Numbered from the stretch's first letter, positions 11,979-20,577 are shown. The stretch is DNA of 64,000 nt from Halobacillus salinus (GCF_004684905.1 NZ_SRJC01000003.1:124001-188000); one strand, 5' to 3'. Made by a program: numbers and translations. Notes: a model not told the origin generated them from the sequence alone.

Positions 11979-13160
11979 TTATTTGTCGTTCAATAGTGCT
12001 ACACCAGGAAGTTCTTTACCTTCCATGAATTCAAGTGAAGCACCTCCACCTGTAGATACGTGATCCATGTCTTCTGCGTAGCCGAATTTCTCGACAGCTG
12101 CAGCGGAGTCCCCTCCACCGATCACAGTATATCCTTCGGTTTCAGATAGTGCATTTGCGACGGCTTTCGTTCCGTTTGCAAATGTCTCAAGCTCAAATAC
12201 GCCCATAGGACCATTCCAGATTACAAGTTTAGAATCCTTGATGATTTGTGCGTATTTCTCACGCGTTTTCGGTCCGATATCAAGTGCTTCCCAATCTGCT
12301 GGGATGCTGTCAATCGCAACTTCTTGCGTATTAGCAGAATCAGAGAAGTCATCGGCTACAATGACGTCTTCCGGCATGTGGAAGTTCACGCCTTTGTCTT
12401 CTGCTTTTTTCATATATTCTTTCGCCAAGTCGATCTTGTCTTCTTCTAGTAAAGATTTACCGATTTCATGGCCTTGTGCTTTTACGAATGTGTAAGCAAG
12501 TCCACCACCGATGATCAAGTGATCCACTTTATCGATCAAGTTATCAATGACACCGATTTTATCCTTAACTTTCGCTCCACCGATAATAGCAGTGAACGGG
12601 CGTTCCGGATCTTTAAGGGCTTTGCTTAGTACATTGATTTCTTTCTCCATCAAGAACCCGGCTACAGCAGGAAGATGCTCTGCTACACCAGCTGTTGATG
12701 CATGGGCACGGTGTGCAGCACCGAAAGCATCATTGACGTACATATCAGCCATATCAGCGAATGCTTTAGCAAGATCTGCATCGTTCTTCTCTTCACCAGG
12801 GTGGAAACGAACGTTTTCGATAAGTAGAACATCGCCATTCTCCATTTCAGAAATCGCTTTGTCTACTTCAGAACCATGTACTTGGTCCGTCTTCGTAACG
12901 GTTTGGCCAAGAAGGTCACTTAAACGGTTTGCAACAGGATCAAGGCGTAGCTCTTCGACAACTTCCCCTTTAGGACGGCCCAGGTGGCTCGCCAAAATCA
13001 CTTTTGCTCCGTTACCAGTCAAATGTTGAATTGTTGGTAGGGCTGCTTTAATTCTCGTGTCATCTGTTACTTCTTCACCGCTCATTGGGACGTTGAAGTC
13101 TACACGACAAAAAACGGTTTTCCCTTGTACCTCTACATCACGAATTGTCTTTTTATTCAT
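11979..13160 (-). CDS. pgk: Phosphoglycerate kinase
   Basis: Transfers phosphate from 1,3-bisphosphoglycerate to ADP. The 393-residue protein begins [25 protein letters not shown] and ends with the nucleotide-binding [13 protein letters not shown] region. The open frame extends 37 codons further upstream, but AAGGAGG sits 8-9 bp before the ATG at 13160 and the family starts here, so the extension is untranslated leader. The 160-bp gap to gap contains hairpins that may set relative expression. Confidence 0.97.
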   Translation of the reverse strand: MNKKTIRDVEVQGKTVFCRVDFNVPMSGEEVTDDTRIKAALPTIQHLTGNGAKVILASHLGRPKGEVVEELRLDPVANRLSDLLGQTVTKTDQVHGSEVDKAISEMENGDVLLIENVRFHPGEEKNDADLAKAFADMADMYVNDAFGAAHRAHASTAGVAEHLPAVAGFLMEKEINVLSKALKDPERPFTAIIGGAKVKDKIGVIDNLIDKVDHLIIGGGLAYTFVKAQGHEIGKSLLEEDKIDLAKEYMKKAEDKGVNFHMPEDVIVADDFSDSANTQEVAIDSIPADWEALDIGPKTREKYAQIIKDSKLVIWNGPMGVFELETFANGTKAVANALSETEGYTVIGGGDSAAAVEKFGYAEDMDHVSTGGGASLEFMEGKELPGVALLNDK

Positions 13161-13198
13161 GGATGCAACCTCCTTAATTTGTTCAGGAATTCCTGCCC

Positions 13199-13286
13199 CT
13201 ATGTACGTTTCCACATAGGCGTTCTTAAGAAACACAGGATTGCGGAAAACATGGATAAAGGAGGAGGACATGAGACCTCCTCCTTT
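13199..13286. other. Intercistronic hairpins between gap and pgk
   Basis: Two dyads occupy the gap. One is an 11-bp perfect stem, AAAGGAGGAGG / CCTCCTCCTTT (13257-13286), with only a short T tract on the minus strand, so at most a weak terminator. The other, on the minus strand CCTATGT / ACATAGG (about 13200-13222), lies closer to pgk. They could be mRNA-stabilising or partial-termination elements, or guide processing; the sequence alone cannot tell. Confidence 0.55.
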
Positions 13287-13320
13287 ACTTCATGTTTCTT
13301 ATATTATTGGTAGCTATTTC

Positions 13321-14328
13321 TTACAAGCCTTGGTTTTTAAGGTAAACAGCAAGGTCTACACAACGGTTGGAGTAACCAGTTTCGTTGTCATACCAAGAAA
13401 CGATCTTAACCATGTTCTTCTCAAGAGCAAGAGTAGAAAGACCATCGATGATGGAAGAACGAGTATCGCCATTGTAGTCAGTAGATACAAGTGGCTCGTC
13501 GCTGTATCCTAGGATACCTTTAAGCTCGCCTTCAGCAGCTTCGCGAAGTGCTTCGTTCACTTCTTCAGCTGTAACATCTTGATCAAGTTCAGCAACTAGG
13601 TCAACGATTGATACGTTTGCTGTTGGTACACGCATAGCCATACCAGAAAGCTTACCATCAAGCTCTGGAAGAACTTTCGCTACTGCTTGTGCAGCACCAG
13701 TTGTTGTTGGGATGATGTTTTGTGCAGCTGCACGCGCACGACGGTAGTCCTTGTGTGGAAGGTCAAGGATTTGTTGGTCGTTCGTGTAAGAGTGAACTGT
13801 AGTCATCATACCGCGCTTAAGACCGAACTTGTCGTTAAGTACCTTAGCGTAAGGTGAAAGACAGTTCGTTGTGCAAGATGCGTTAGAGATTACGTGGTGA
13901 GAATCTTTGTCGTATTGGTCTTCGTTAACACCCATAACGACAGTAAGATCTTCTTGTTTAGCTGGTGCAGAGATAACAACTTTCTTAGCGCCTGCATCCA
14001 AGTGTTTCTTCGCATCGTCACGTTGTGTGAAGCGACCTGTAGATTCTACAACGATTTCTACGCCAAGGTCTCCCCAGCCTAGTTGTGCAGGATCTTTTTC
14101 AGAAAGTACTTTGATTTCTTTTCCGCCTACGATCAAGTTGTCTCCGTTTGTTGTTACTTCTTCATCAAGAGTACCGTGTACAGAGTCATATTGTAGTAGG
14201 TGTGCAAGCATATTTGCGTCTGTAAGGTCGTTAACCGCTACAACTTCTACTTCGTCATTTTTCAGAGCAGCACGGAACACATTACGTCCGATACGTCCGA
14301 AACCGTTAATTCCAATTCTTACTGTCAT
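13321..14328 (-). CDS. gap: Glyceraldehyde-3-phosphate dehydrogenase (GapA type)
   Basis: Oxidises and phosphorylates glyceraldehyde-3-phosphate with NAD+. The 335-residue enzyme has a Rossmann motif (INGFGRIGRNVFRAA), catalytic Cys152 in SNASCTTNCLSPY, and the C-terminal SWYDNETGYSNR. Its place right after cggR and at the head of the lower-glycolysis genes identifies it as the glycolytic GapA rather than the gluconeogenic GapB. The gap to cggR is 36 bp, so it is transcribed from the cggR promoter. Confidence 0.97.
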   Translation of the reverse strand: MTVRIGINGFGRIGRNVFRAALKNDEVEVVAVNDLTDANMLAHLLQYDSVHGTLDEEVTTNGDNLIVGGKEIKVLSEKDPAQLGWGDLGVEIVVESTGRFTQRDDAKKHLDAGAKKVVISAPAKQEDLTVVMGVNEDQYDKDSHHVISNASCTTNCLSPYAKVLNDKFGLKRGMMTTVHSYTNDQQILDLPHKDYRRARAAAQNIIPTTTGAAQAVAKVLPELDGKLSGMAMRVPTANVSIVDLVAELDQDVTAEEVNEALREAAEGELKGILGYSDEPLVSTDYNGDTRSSIIDGLSTLALEKNMVKIVSWYDNETGYSNRCVDLAVYLKNQGL

Positions 14329-14364
14329 GCTAAAATTCCTCCTTGAGTGAATGGCTTAATATAT

Positions 14365-15393
14365 TTAAAGGGAAATTCCCTTTATTAACTCTTGTGCTGC
14401 ACCTTCATCGGTGATTAAGACATTGCTTTGCCCTGGTTGAAAGTAAGAAGTGATGGCTTCTGCCTTCGACTTCCCACCCGCTACGGCAATGACATGGTTG
14501 GCATGCTTCAAATCTTCCAGCTGTAGTCCTACCGTCCTCACTTTATGAACCACTTCGCCTTCCCGGTTAAAATAATAACCGAAGGCTTCGCCGACAGCAT
14601 TTTGATTCTTAATGACATCAAGCTGTTCTTGAGACGTTTTGCGGCGCTCCGCCATCGTCATAGCATCTCCGACACCATGGATGACTGTTTCGGCGCTGCG
14701 AATGATGTCGAGCACTTCTTTGATAGAAGGCTCTTCAATGATCGTCTGGTAGGATTCTTCACTGAGTGGATCGGGTACATATAATAGACGGTAATCGCCA
14801 CGGGCTTTTTTGGCCATTTCGGCACAAATCGTATTCGCCTGATTCTCTACCCGTTCGCCTAGTCCGCCACGTGCAGGCACAAACAGACATTGTTCAGCGT
14901 TTGAAAAAGGGCTCATCATCTCGGCGACGGCTGCCATCGTGGTTCCGCCTGTAATGGCAATGGCCTGATCCGGTAAGATATGCTGTTTCAAGTATTGGAC
15001 ACATGCTCGTCCCATTTCCTGCTTAACCCAATGGAGTTCATCACTATCTCCTGGAACAACAACGACATAGTCTAAGTTTAATGTATCCTTTAATTGTTGT
15101 TCTAAAACCTTAATCCCTGTCACTTCTTTAATGAACTCAGCTAACTGCTCTAGTATGTTTTGCCCTTCATAGGTCAAATGCATGCCTCTTGATGTAACGT
15201 CGACGGCTCCTTGTTTGTTGAGGAAATCAACTTCACTGCGGACCGTCCGCTCAGCTAGTTCAATATTTTCCGCTAGTGCTCTGCGTCCGACTGGCTGCAT
15301 GATCGAAATGTGATACAGCAGCTGATAACGTCTTTGCATAACGTCTAGCACATCAGGGAATAACTTTTTTTGTAGGTCGATGAAAGCTCGCAT
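14365..15393 (-). CDS. cggR: Central glycolytic genes regulator CggR
   Basis: A SorC/DeoR-type repressor of its own glycolytic operon, inactivated in relatives by fructose-1,6-bisphosphate. The 342-residue protein has an N-terminal helix-turn-helix (about residues 30-75, GRRALAENIELAERTVRSEV) and a C-terminal sugar-phosphate sensor domain with ITGGTTMAAVAEM, PARGGLGE and AVAGGKSKAEAI. A matching double operator lies upstream at 15429-15464. Confidence 0.95.
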   Translation of the reverse strand: MRAFIDLQKKLFPDVLDVMQRRYQLLYHISIMQPVGRRALAENIELAERTVRSEVDFLNKQGAVDVTSRGMHLTYEGQNILEQLAEFIKEVTGIKVLEQQLKDTLNLDYVVVVPGDSDELHWVKQEMGRACVQYLKQHILPDQAIAITGGTTMAAVAEMMSPFSNAEQCLFVPARGGLGERVENQANTICAEMAKKARGDYRLLYVPDPLSEESYQTIIEEPSIKEVLDIIRSAETVIHGVGDAMTMAERRKTSQEQLDVIKNQNAVGEAFGYYFNREGEVVHKVRTVGLQLEDLKHANHVIAVAGGKSKAEAITSYFQPGQSNVLITDEGAAQELIKGISL

Positions 15394-15428
15394 GAGAAAA
15401 GCTCCTCCATTTGAATTTCAACTACCCG

Positions 15429-15464
15429 GGATGATTATGTCCCAGCTAGTCATATTCTGTCCCG
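15429..15464 (-). promoter_or_regulatory. CggR operator, two tandem half-sites
   Basis: On the minus strand the region reads CGGGAC-N6-TGAC-N4-TGGGAC-N6-ATCC. The operator known in B. subtilis is CGGGAC-N6-TGTC-N4-CGGGAC-N6-TGTC, with the same 20-bp period. The first half-site is almost perfect and the second is degenerate. It lies downstream of the likely -10 and upstream of the cggR start, as a roadblock operator does. Confidence 0.82.
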
Positions 15465-15496
15465 CTTGGAGCAAAAAAATATCTTTTTCAGCTTTA

Positions 15497-15530
15497 ATAT
15501 TAACAGTGAGGGTTAAGCGGCGCAAGTCAA
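15497..15530 (-). promoter_or_regulatory. Promoter of the cggR glycolytic operon
   Basis: On the minus strand an extended -10 (TGTTAATAT, hexamer 15497-15502) lies 17 bp from TTGCGC (15520-15525). A second possible -35, TTGACT, is at 15525-15530 but is too far away (22 bp) for that -10. Confidence 0.5.
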
Positions 15531-15543
15531 ATGCTACTGTTTT

Positions 15544-15777
15544 TTAATGTAAACGGTTTTCTATAGAGAAGTAATCAATCGACCGATAATCCAGTTCTTC
15601 TCCATTAATCCGGATCACTGGAACCTCAAGAAAGTATTTTTCAAGCAGTTTTTCATCCTTCTCGATATCGATTTCTTCCATGACTATTGCGTAATCCTTC
15701 ATAAATAGATCGAGCAGACTTTTCACTTCATCACAAAGTGGACAATTATTCTTCAAAAATATAGTCACGTGATTCAC
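15544..15777 (-). CDS. Glutaredoxin-like thioredoxin-fold protein
   Basis: A 77-residue single-domain protein with the CxxC redox motif NCPLC (Cys12, Cys15) after the first strand and the cis-Pro region EVPVIRINGEE. This is the glutaredoxin-family/DUF836 pattern; the partner and substrate are unknown, and in this bacillithiol-making lineage it need not use glutathione. It ends about 20 bp before the likely cggR promoter and is preceded by GAGGGG. The upstream terminator at 15814-15850 suggests it starts a new transcript. Confidence 0.85.
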   Translation of the reverse strand: MNHVTIFLKNNCPLCDEVKSLLDLFMKDYAIVMEEIDIEKDEKLLEKYFLEVPVIRINGEELDYRSIDYFSIENRLH

Positions 15778-15813
15778 ATAACCCCTCCTTCAGTTCCATT
15801 CCGTATTATTGTA

Positions 15814-15850
15814 CACAAAAAAAGAGCACGCTTCAGGATGCATGCCCTTT
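15814..15850 (-). terminator. Terminator overlapping the end of the small gene at 15833
   Basis: On the minus strand AAAGGGCATGC / GCGTGCTCTTT pairs with two G-U pairs and is followed by TTTTTTTG. The TGA stop of the 74-residue gene lies within its loop, so the stem's 5' arm is coding. Confidence 0.8.
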
Positions 15851-16057
15851 ATTATCATAGAAACCGTTATCAATCTTGAGTTTTCTTTTCTGTAGAAAAT
15901 CTGCTAATTCTTCACCGGCATAGTCTTTCGGTGTTCGCTTCAACGATTCATAGTTGAAAGAAAGCTTTTGCTGCTCTTGCATATCGAACACATGAATCCT
16001 TCTGTCTTCAGAAACCTGTTCGGTCGACAACATTTTGTATCGGATTAGGTTCGTCAT
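15833..16057 (-). CDS. Uncharacterised 74-residue protein
   Basis: I do not recognise this protein. It is hydrophilic and charged, has no membrane segment or cysteine, and ends with a basic-then-polar tail (KRKLKIDNGFYDNKGHAS). The coding call rests on a GGGG-type ribosome-binding site, a good promoter at 16109-16137, and a terminator placed exactly at its stop codon. It appears to be monocistronic. Confidence 0.68.
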   Translation of the reverse strand: MTNLIRYKMLSTEQVSEDRRIHVFDMQEQQKLSFNYESLKRTPKDYAGEELADFLQKRKLKIDNGFYDNKGHAS

Positions 16058-16108
16058 AATTACCCCTTTTCTTTCATAAGAAGCGAAAAGTACAAGACAT
16101 CTTGCTTC

Positions 16109-16137
16109 ATTATATCATAAACATTTCTCGCAAGTAA
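16109..16137 (-). promoter_or_regulatory. Promoter of the 74-residue gene
   Basis: On the minus strand TTACTT (16132-16137) and TATAAT (16109-16114) are 17 bp apart, and the -10 is extended (TGATATAAT). It lies about 50 bp upstream of the start codon. The rest of the gap to the tRNA terminator (16138-16265) shows nothing recognisable. Confidence 0.65.
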
Positions 16138-16265
16138 CAATATATTCGGAATATTTCACCACTTTATGGAGATTCTTTTTGTAATTCCTCAATTTATAAG
16201 AGGTAATACATGCAAAGATCGTACCGAAACGCCTACTTTTCATTATATTAGAATAATTTTAAGAA

Positions 16266-16299
16266 GTAAAAGAAAAGGCACCCAAGTTAGGGTGCCTTT
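16266..16299 (-). terminator. Terminator of tRNA-Arg
   Basis: A 10-bp perfect stem (AAAGGCACCC / GGGTGCCTTT) is followed by TTCTTTTACTT on the minus strand. It begins 13 bp after the mature tRNA 3' end. Confidence 0.85.
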
Positions 16300-16311
16300 C
16301 CATTAATTTAG

Positions 16312-16387
16312 CGCGCCCGAGAGGATTCGAACCTCCGACAGACGTAGAACCGGAATCTACCGCTCTATCCAACTGAGCTACGGGCGC
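16312..16387 (-). tRNA. tRNA-Arg, anticodon CCG
   Basis: A complete 76-nt cloverleaf. The acceptor arms are GCGCCCG / CGGGCGC, the D-arm GCTCAGTTGGATAGAGC, and the anticodon stem GTAGA / TCTAC with loop TTCCGGT, giving anticodon CCG (codon CGG). The T-arm is GGAGGTTCGAATCCTC-like, with TTCGAAT in the loop. The CCA end is not encoded. It is a single-gene transcription unit with its own promoter and terminator. Confidence 0.96.
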
Positions 16388-16406
16388 AAAGTGACATGCA
16401 CAACAT

Positions 16407-16435
16407 ATTATACGGAATCCCCCAAAAAAACGCAA
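16407..16435 (-). promoter_or_regulatory. Promoter of tRNA-Arg
   Basis: On the minus strand TTGCGT (16430-16435) and TATAAT (16407-16412) are 17 bp apart, with the -10 about 20 bp before the tRNA 5' end. Confidence 0.7.
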
Positions 16436-16534
16436 TAGGATCTTCAATGAAAAATTCAAAACGAGACGTTTATCGAAAATAAATAAGGGAAAGATGGTAT
16501 AAGGAAAAATGAAAGAAAGGGTCGACCGTTTTTG

Positions 16535-16564
16535 TTTGACCTTTTCTGACCATAATTGTATGAT
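16535..16564 (+). promoter_or_regulatory. clpP promoter with CtsR operator over the -35
   Basis: TTGACC (16536-16541) and TATGAT (16559-16564) are 17 bp apart. At 16535-16551 the sequence TTTGACC-TTT-TCTGACC matches the CtsR heptad-repeat operator (reverse complement of GGTCAAA-N3-GGTCAAA) with one mismatch. CtsR bound there would cover the -35, giving the usual heat-shock control of clpP. Confidence 0.85.
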
Positions 16565-16607
16565 GAATGTATTCCATCATAACAATTGATGATAAGGAGG
16601 AAAAACT

Positions 16608-17198
16608 ATGAACTTAGTTCCTACAGTAATTGAACAGACGAACCGCGGAGAGCGCGCCTATGATATTTACTCCCGCCTACTTAAAGACCGTATCATCATG
16701 CTCGGCAGTCCGATTGATGACAACATTGCAAACTCCGTTGTCGCACAGCTTCTTTTCTTAGCTGCTGACGATCCGGAGAAAGACATTTCCTTGTACATCA
16801 ACTCACCAGGTGGTTCTATCACAGCAGGAATGGCCATCTTCGATACAATGCAATTCATTAAGCCAGATGTTTCTACTATCTGCACAGGTATGGCAGCATC
16901 TATGGGAGCATTCCTACTTAACGCTGGTACGAAAGGCAAACGTTTTGCCCTGCCGAACAGTGAAGTTATGATCCACCAACCTCTTGGAGGTACACAAGGT
17001 CAGGCTTCTGATATTGAAATTCACGCTAAGCGTATCATCCAGATGCGCGAGAAACTGAATCAGATTCTTTCAGAACGTACTGGTCAACCGATCGAAGTAA
17101 TCGAGCGTGACACAGACCGTGACAATTTCATGTCTGCACATGAAGCTGTTGAATACGGCCTGATCGACAAAGTCATGGAGAAGAACACGGATAAATAA
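16608..17198 (+). CDS. clpP: ATP-dependent Clp protease proteolytic subunit
   Basis: ClpP forms the double-ring serine peptidase chamber that degrades proteins unfolded by ClpC, ClpX or ClpE. The 196-residue protein has the catalytic Ser in [11 protein letters not shown], the catalytic His in [10 protein letters not shown], and the oxyanion Gly-rich region [19 protein letters not shown] precedes the ATG. It is a single gene, with a CtsR-controlled promoter before it and a terminator 11 bp after it. Confidence 0.98.
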   Translation: MNLVPTVIEQTNRGERAYDIYSRLLKDRIIMLGSPIDDNIANSVVAQLLFLAADDPEKDISLYINSPGGSITAGMAIFDTMQFIKPDVSTICTGMAASMGAFLLNAGTKGKRFALPNSEVMIHQPLGGTQGQASDIEIHAKRIIQMREKLNQILSERTGQPIEVIERDTDRDNFMSAHEAVEYGLIDKVMEKNTDK

Positions 17199-17209
17199 GC
17201 ACAATGATG

Positions 17210-17236
17210 AACCGCTGCCTTGCAGCGGTTTTTTCT
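17210..17236 (+). terminator. Terminator of clpP
   Basis: A 9-bp perfect stem (AACCGCTGC / GCAGCGGTT) with a 3-nt loop is followed by TTTTCTTTT. A mirror copy for the opposite strand lies 30 bp further on. Confidence 0.88.
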
Positions 17237-17255
17237 TTTGCCTTTTCGGCTGATC

Positions 17256-17285
17256 CCATGAGAAAACCGCTGCGAGGCAGCGGTT
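17256..17285 (-). terminator. Terminator of crh, mirror copy of the clpP terminator
   Basis: The same 9-bp stem (AACCGCTGC / GCAGCGGTT) is followed on the minus strand by TTTTCTC. It lies 58 bp after the crh stop. Stem and tail sequences are nearly identical to the clpP terminator. Confidence 0.75.
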
Positions 17286-17342
17286 GCTATTGTTTGAGAA
17301 CAACCGACTATACGGTACGTTCATTTATTCACATATATAGAT

Positions 17343-17594
17343 TCAGTTTTTTACATAATCACTCAAAAACTGAAGCGCCTCTTCTTCATCCGTTCCGTCT
17401 GCAATCAATTTGATTTCCTCATCTGTTCCGATTGCAAGACTCATCAACCCCATAATGCTCTTGGCATTGACACGTTTTTGTTCTTTTTCAATAAAAATAT
17501 CCGCTGAAAATTTGTTTGCTTGCTGAACGAATTGGGCAGCTGGTCTAGCTTGCAACCCGGTTTCTAATTCTACGATAATCGAACGTTCTATCAC
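17343..17594 (-). CDS. crh: HPr-like catabolite-repression protein Crh
   Basis: An 83-residue HPr paralogue. Position 15 is Gln (ETGLQARPAA) where HPr has the PTS His, so it cannot carry phosphate to sugars. Ser46 in NAKSIMGL is kept and is the HPrK/P site; P-Ser-Crh is an alternative CcpA co-repressor in Bacillus. The start is GTG, with AAAGGAG 8 bp before it. Unlike a tightly packed operon end, it is separated from whiA by a strong terminator (17655-17683), so read-through or its own promoter must feed it. Confidence 0.95.
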   Translation of the reverse strand: MIERSIIVELETGLQARPAAQFVQQANKFSADIFIEKEQKRVNAKSIMGLMSLAIGTDEEIKLIADGTDEEEALQFLSDYVKN

Positions 17595-17654
17595 CTATCA
17601 TTCTCCTTTCCGTATCAGCACTCCCTATCCGAAAGCGCATTCAATGAATTTTAA

Positions 17655-17683
17655 GAAAAAACGCTTTCGATTAAGAAAGCGTT
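17655..17683 (-). terminator. Terminator between whiA and crh
   Basis: On the minus strand AACGCTTTC / GAAAGCGTT forms a 9-bp stem with a 6-nt loop, followed by TTTTTTCTT. It lies 40 bp after the whiA stop and about 60 bp before crh. Confidence 0.85.
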
Positions 17684-17723
17684 GAATTGAATTCATTATA
17701 GCATGAATATACATGTTAGAACA

Positions 17724-18680
17724 TTAATTTCTAGTGTTTTCTGTAACTTCACCTTTACGTACTTTGTCAGCAAATTCATCAATTTTACGTAATCTGTGAT
17801 TGATTCCAGATTTACTGATGGTTGCTCCTGATACATATTCGCCTAGTTCTTTCAGCGAGACATCCTGATGCTGCAACCTAAGGGAAGCTATCTCCCTCAG
17901 CTTATCTGGAAGGGCCTCTAAGCCGACTGTACGACTAATAAATTTGATGTTCTCCACTTGACGAAAAGCCGCTCCGATCGTCTTATTCAAATTCGCGGTT
18001 TCACAGTTGACAAGCCGGTTGACGGAATTACGCATGTCACGGACAATCCGTACATCCTCGAATTTGAACAACGCTTGGTGAGCTCCTATATTACTGATCA
18101 GTTCCGTAATTTTATCCGCTTCCTTCAAATACGTGATGAACCCTTTCTTACGTTCGAGAGTTCTAGCATGGAGACCGAATTCATTCATAAGCGTACACAA
18201 CGCATCGTTGTGTTCCTTATCAGAAGAATAAATCTCCAAGTGGTAAGAAGAAGTCTCCGGGTTGTTTACCGATCCGCCTGCAAGGAACGCACCACGTAAA
18301 TAGGCTCGTTTACAGCAGGTTTCTTGCTGATACTTCTCTGGAATGTTCGGATTGATGGATAATGGGCCCTTTAAGATCTCAAGGTCTTCAAGTACCACCT
18401 TGGCTTGTTCGGACATCCGAACGATATAGACATTATTCTTTTTCAAGCGCATTTTTTTGCGGACAAGTAACTCAACAGGGTACGGGTAAAGTTTCTTGAT
18501 AAGCATGTAAATACGTCTGGCGATGGCTGCATTTTCGGTTTGCACATCCAGAATGTATTCCCTGTTTGATAAGGAAAACGTTCCATTCATACGGATCAAT
18601 GCGGCTAGTTCAGATTCCATACAGCACGTATCAGCCTCAACGTTCGTTAATTCTTTCTTTATCTCTGATGCAAAGGACAT
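17724..18680 (-). CDS. whiA: DNA-binding protein WhiA
   Basis: WhiA couples a degenerate LAGLIDADG homing-endonuclease-like N-terminal domain to a C-terminal helix-turn-helix; in Bacillus it binds DNA and influences cell division and chromosome segregation. The 318-residue product starts [15 protein letters not shown]; residues 90-210 hold the LAGLIDADG-like part ([17 protein letters not shown]), and about 265-305 the HTH ([21 protein letters not shown]). AGGGGGGTG precedes this ATG; an upstream in-frame start overlaps yvcK and is unlikely. It is 34 bp after yvcK. Confidence 0.94.
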   Translation of the reverse strand: MSFASEIKKELTNVEADTCCMESELAALIRMNGTFSLSNREYILDVQTENAAIARRIYMLIKKLYPYPVELLVRKKMRLKKNNVYIVRMSEQAKVVLEDLEILKGPLSINPNIPEKYQQETCCKRAYLRGAFLAGGSVNNPETSSYHLEIYSSDKEHNDALCTLMNEFGLHARTLERKKGFITYLKEADKITELISNIGAHQALFKFEDVRIVRDMRNSVNRLVNCETANLNKTIGAAFRQVENIKFISRTVGLEALPDKLREIASLRLQHQDVSLKELGEYVSGATISKSGINHRLRKIDEFADKVRKGEVTENTRN

Positions 18681-18714
18681 AGATGTACACCCCCCTTTTG
18701 TCTTTTCATAGCTG

Positions 18715-19668
18715 CTAAAGCATGGAGTGAAGCAGCCGAGCGAGTTTCGTCGTATCATGGCGGAGCATCGCCTGACTGTGATCGACGATGTCTTCTTCTA
18801 TGACTTGGACCCCCATGGATCTCAATCGGTCCATATCATAAACGACAGGCTCTGCTTGTTCTTTAGCGTAAGCATTTTTATACTTCTGTTCAATTGGTTG
18901 ATTGTGCACGACAACAGACTGAATGACGTCATTGCCGATATGGTCGAATAGCGCCTGCAGGTGATCAGCAGCGGTATAGCCTGATGTCTCACCGTTTTGT
19001 GTCATGACATTGCAAATATAAGTGACGTTGGCGCTCGTTTCCCGCAAAGCCTGACCGATCTCCGGTATAATGATATTCGGTAAAATACTCGTATAAAGGC
19101 TGCCTGGGGAAATCACGATCAAGTCCGCTGACTTGATTGCGTCAACGGCTTCTGGCAAAGGTTGCACAGGAGTCGGACTTACAAATACTCTCTTGATCTT
19201 TTTGTTCTGTTTCGGAATAGATGATTCTCCTGTCACGATCGTACCATCTTCCATCTCTGCATGAAGGTTCATGGAGTGGTTCGCAATCGGGTAGATCGAC
19301 CCCCGAACGTTCAGCACGTGTGAAATTTCTTTGATTCCACGATAAAAATCACCGGTCATGGACGACATGGCTGCTAGTAGAAGGTTTCCCATGGAGTGGC
19401 CAGACAATCCATTTCCTTCAGCGAATCGGTGTTGGAACAGTTCGAGTAGCATAGGCTCAGCATCAGACAGTGCGGCGACGACATTACGGATATCTCCAGG
19501 TGCTGGGATCCTCAATTCGTCCCGTAATCGACCAGAGCTCCCGCCATCATCTGCAACCGTCACAATTGCTGATAAATGGATCGGTAAGTGCTTCAAGCCA
19601 CGCAATAATACTGGCATCCCGGTGCCGCCGCCAATGACAACGACACGTGGTTCAGTTGTATTCCCCAT
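18715..19668 (-). CDS. yvcK: YvcK/CofD-fold gluconeogenesis factor, UDP-GlcNAc-binding
   Basis: In B. subtilis YvcK is needed for growth on gluconeogenic carbon sources and for cell shape, and binds UDP-GlcNAc. The 317-residue protein has the N-terminal glycine motif [18 protein letters not shown], then [15 protein letters not shown] and PAPGDIRNV, and later [12 protein letters not shown]. It sits between rapZ (3-bp gap) and whiA, the conserved yvcI-rapZ-yvcK-whiA order. Confidence 0.94.
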   Translation of the reverse strand: MGNTTEPRVVVIGGGTGMPVLLRGLKHLPIHLSAIVTVADDGGSSGRLRDELRIPAPGDIRNVVAALSDAEPMLLELFQHRFAEGNGLSGHSMGNLLLAAMSSMTGDFYRGIKEISHVLNVRGSIYPIANHSMNLHAEMEDGTIVTGESSIPKQNKKIKRVFVSPTPVQPLPEAVDAIKSADLIVISPGSLYTSILPNIIIPEIGQALRETSANVTYICNVMTQNGETSGYTAADHLQALFDHIGNDVIQSVVVHNQPIEQKYKNAYAKEQAEPVVYDMDRLRSMGVQVIEEDIVDHSQAMLRHDTTKLARLLHSML

Positions 19669-19671
19669 CCA

Positions 19672-20559
19672 TTACAATCCCTTTCTTTTATCGATGTCCC
19701 TATGTGTTACGTGTGTATAAAAATCACCTGAAAAATGATTGGACAAATACTCAGCAAGAGCTACAGAACGGTGTTGGCCTCCTGTACATCCAATCGCGAT
19801 AACAAGCTGGCTCTTGCCTTCCCTCTTGTATTGAGGAAGCATGAACTCCAGAAGGTCTTTCAGCTTTTCGAGAAACTTCTGAGTGTCTGTCCATTTGAAC
19901 ACGTAAGACGAAACTTCTGTATTAAGCCCCGTTAGTGGCCTCATGTGCTCGACATAGTGGGGGTTCGGTAAGAATCTCACGTCAAACATTAGATCCGCAT
20001 CAATCGGTACACCGTATTTAAATCCAAATGACACAACTTGTACAGAAAACACCTGTTGTTCTTGTTCACGGTAGCGCTCAATGATTTGTTCGCGTAACTG
20101 CTTCGGTTTCAATGTTGTCGTATTGATGATCGCCTGGGCGCGACCGCGGAGCTCGTCCAACATTTTTCGTTCCTTCCGGATTCCCTCAAGAGGAAGTCCG
20201 TCTTTAGCAAGTGGATGAGAACGTCTTGTCTCCTTATAGCGCGATACAAGCGACTGATCTTCTGCATCAAGGAAAAGGATGTGCTCTTGAATCCAGTTTT
20301 CTTTCCCGAGCTTATCGAGAGAATCAAACAGTGAATCAAAGAATTCGCGGCCACGCAAGTCCATCACAAGCGCAACATTCTCGATATTGTTACGAGAGTC
20401 CTTCATCAGTTCCAGAAATTTAGGTAGCAAAGCTGGTGGAAGGTTATCGACACAGAAAAAGCCGAGATCTTCAAAGCTTTGCACAGCGACTGTTTTACCT
20501 GCCCCACTCATTCCTGTAATAATGACTAACTGTGTATTCGAATTTGTTTCAGACATCAT
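19672..20559 (-). CDS. rapZ: RNase adapter/nucleotide-binding protein RapZ (YvcJ)
   Basis: A 295-residue P-loop protein with GMSGAGKT (Walker A, about residues 15-22) and the RapZ C-terminal signature [16 protein letters not shown]. In E. coli RapZ controls the small RNA that sets GlmS levels; in B. subtilis YvcJ is a nucleotide-binding protein of less certain role. It neighbours the UDP-GlcNAc-binding YvcK, consistent with a role in amino-sugar or envelope metabolism. It begins 18 bp after the NUDIX gene. Confidence 0.92.
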   Translation of the reverse strand: MMSETNSNTQLVIITGMSGAGKTVAVQSFEDLGFFCVDNLPPALLPKFLELMKDSRNNIENVALVMDLRGREFFDSLFDSLDKLGKENWIQEHILFLDAEDQSLVSRYKETRRSHPLAKDGLPLEGIRKERKMLDELRGRAQAIINTTTLKPKQLREQIIERYREQEQQVFSVQVVSFGFKYGVPIDADLMFDVRFLPNPHYVEHMRPLTGLNTEVSSYVFKWTDTQKFLEKLKDLLEFMLPQYKREGKSQLVIAIGCTGGQHRSVALAEYLSNHFSGDFYTHVTHRDIDKRKGL

Positions 20560-20577
20560 CGATCGCTCCCCGTTTGG

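Noticed and set aside
12547-13029. 160-codon open frame on the plus strand
   Set aside because: It is antisense to pgk throughout, low in complexity (Ser, Ala rich) and without start signals: a shadow of the coding strand.
13161-13271. 37-residue N-terminal extension of phosphoglycerate kinase
   Set aside because: The family starts at MNKKTIRDV; a strong ribosome-binding site lies before that ATG, and the extension covers intercistronic hairpin sequence.
17630-17643. CcpA cre site upstream of crh as a firm feature
   Set aside because: Two mismatches to the consensus, one at a conserved end base. It is mentioned only as a possibility.
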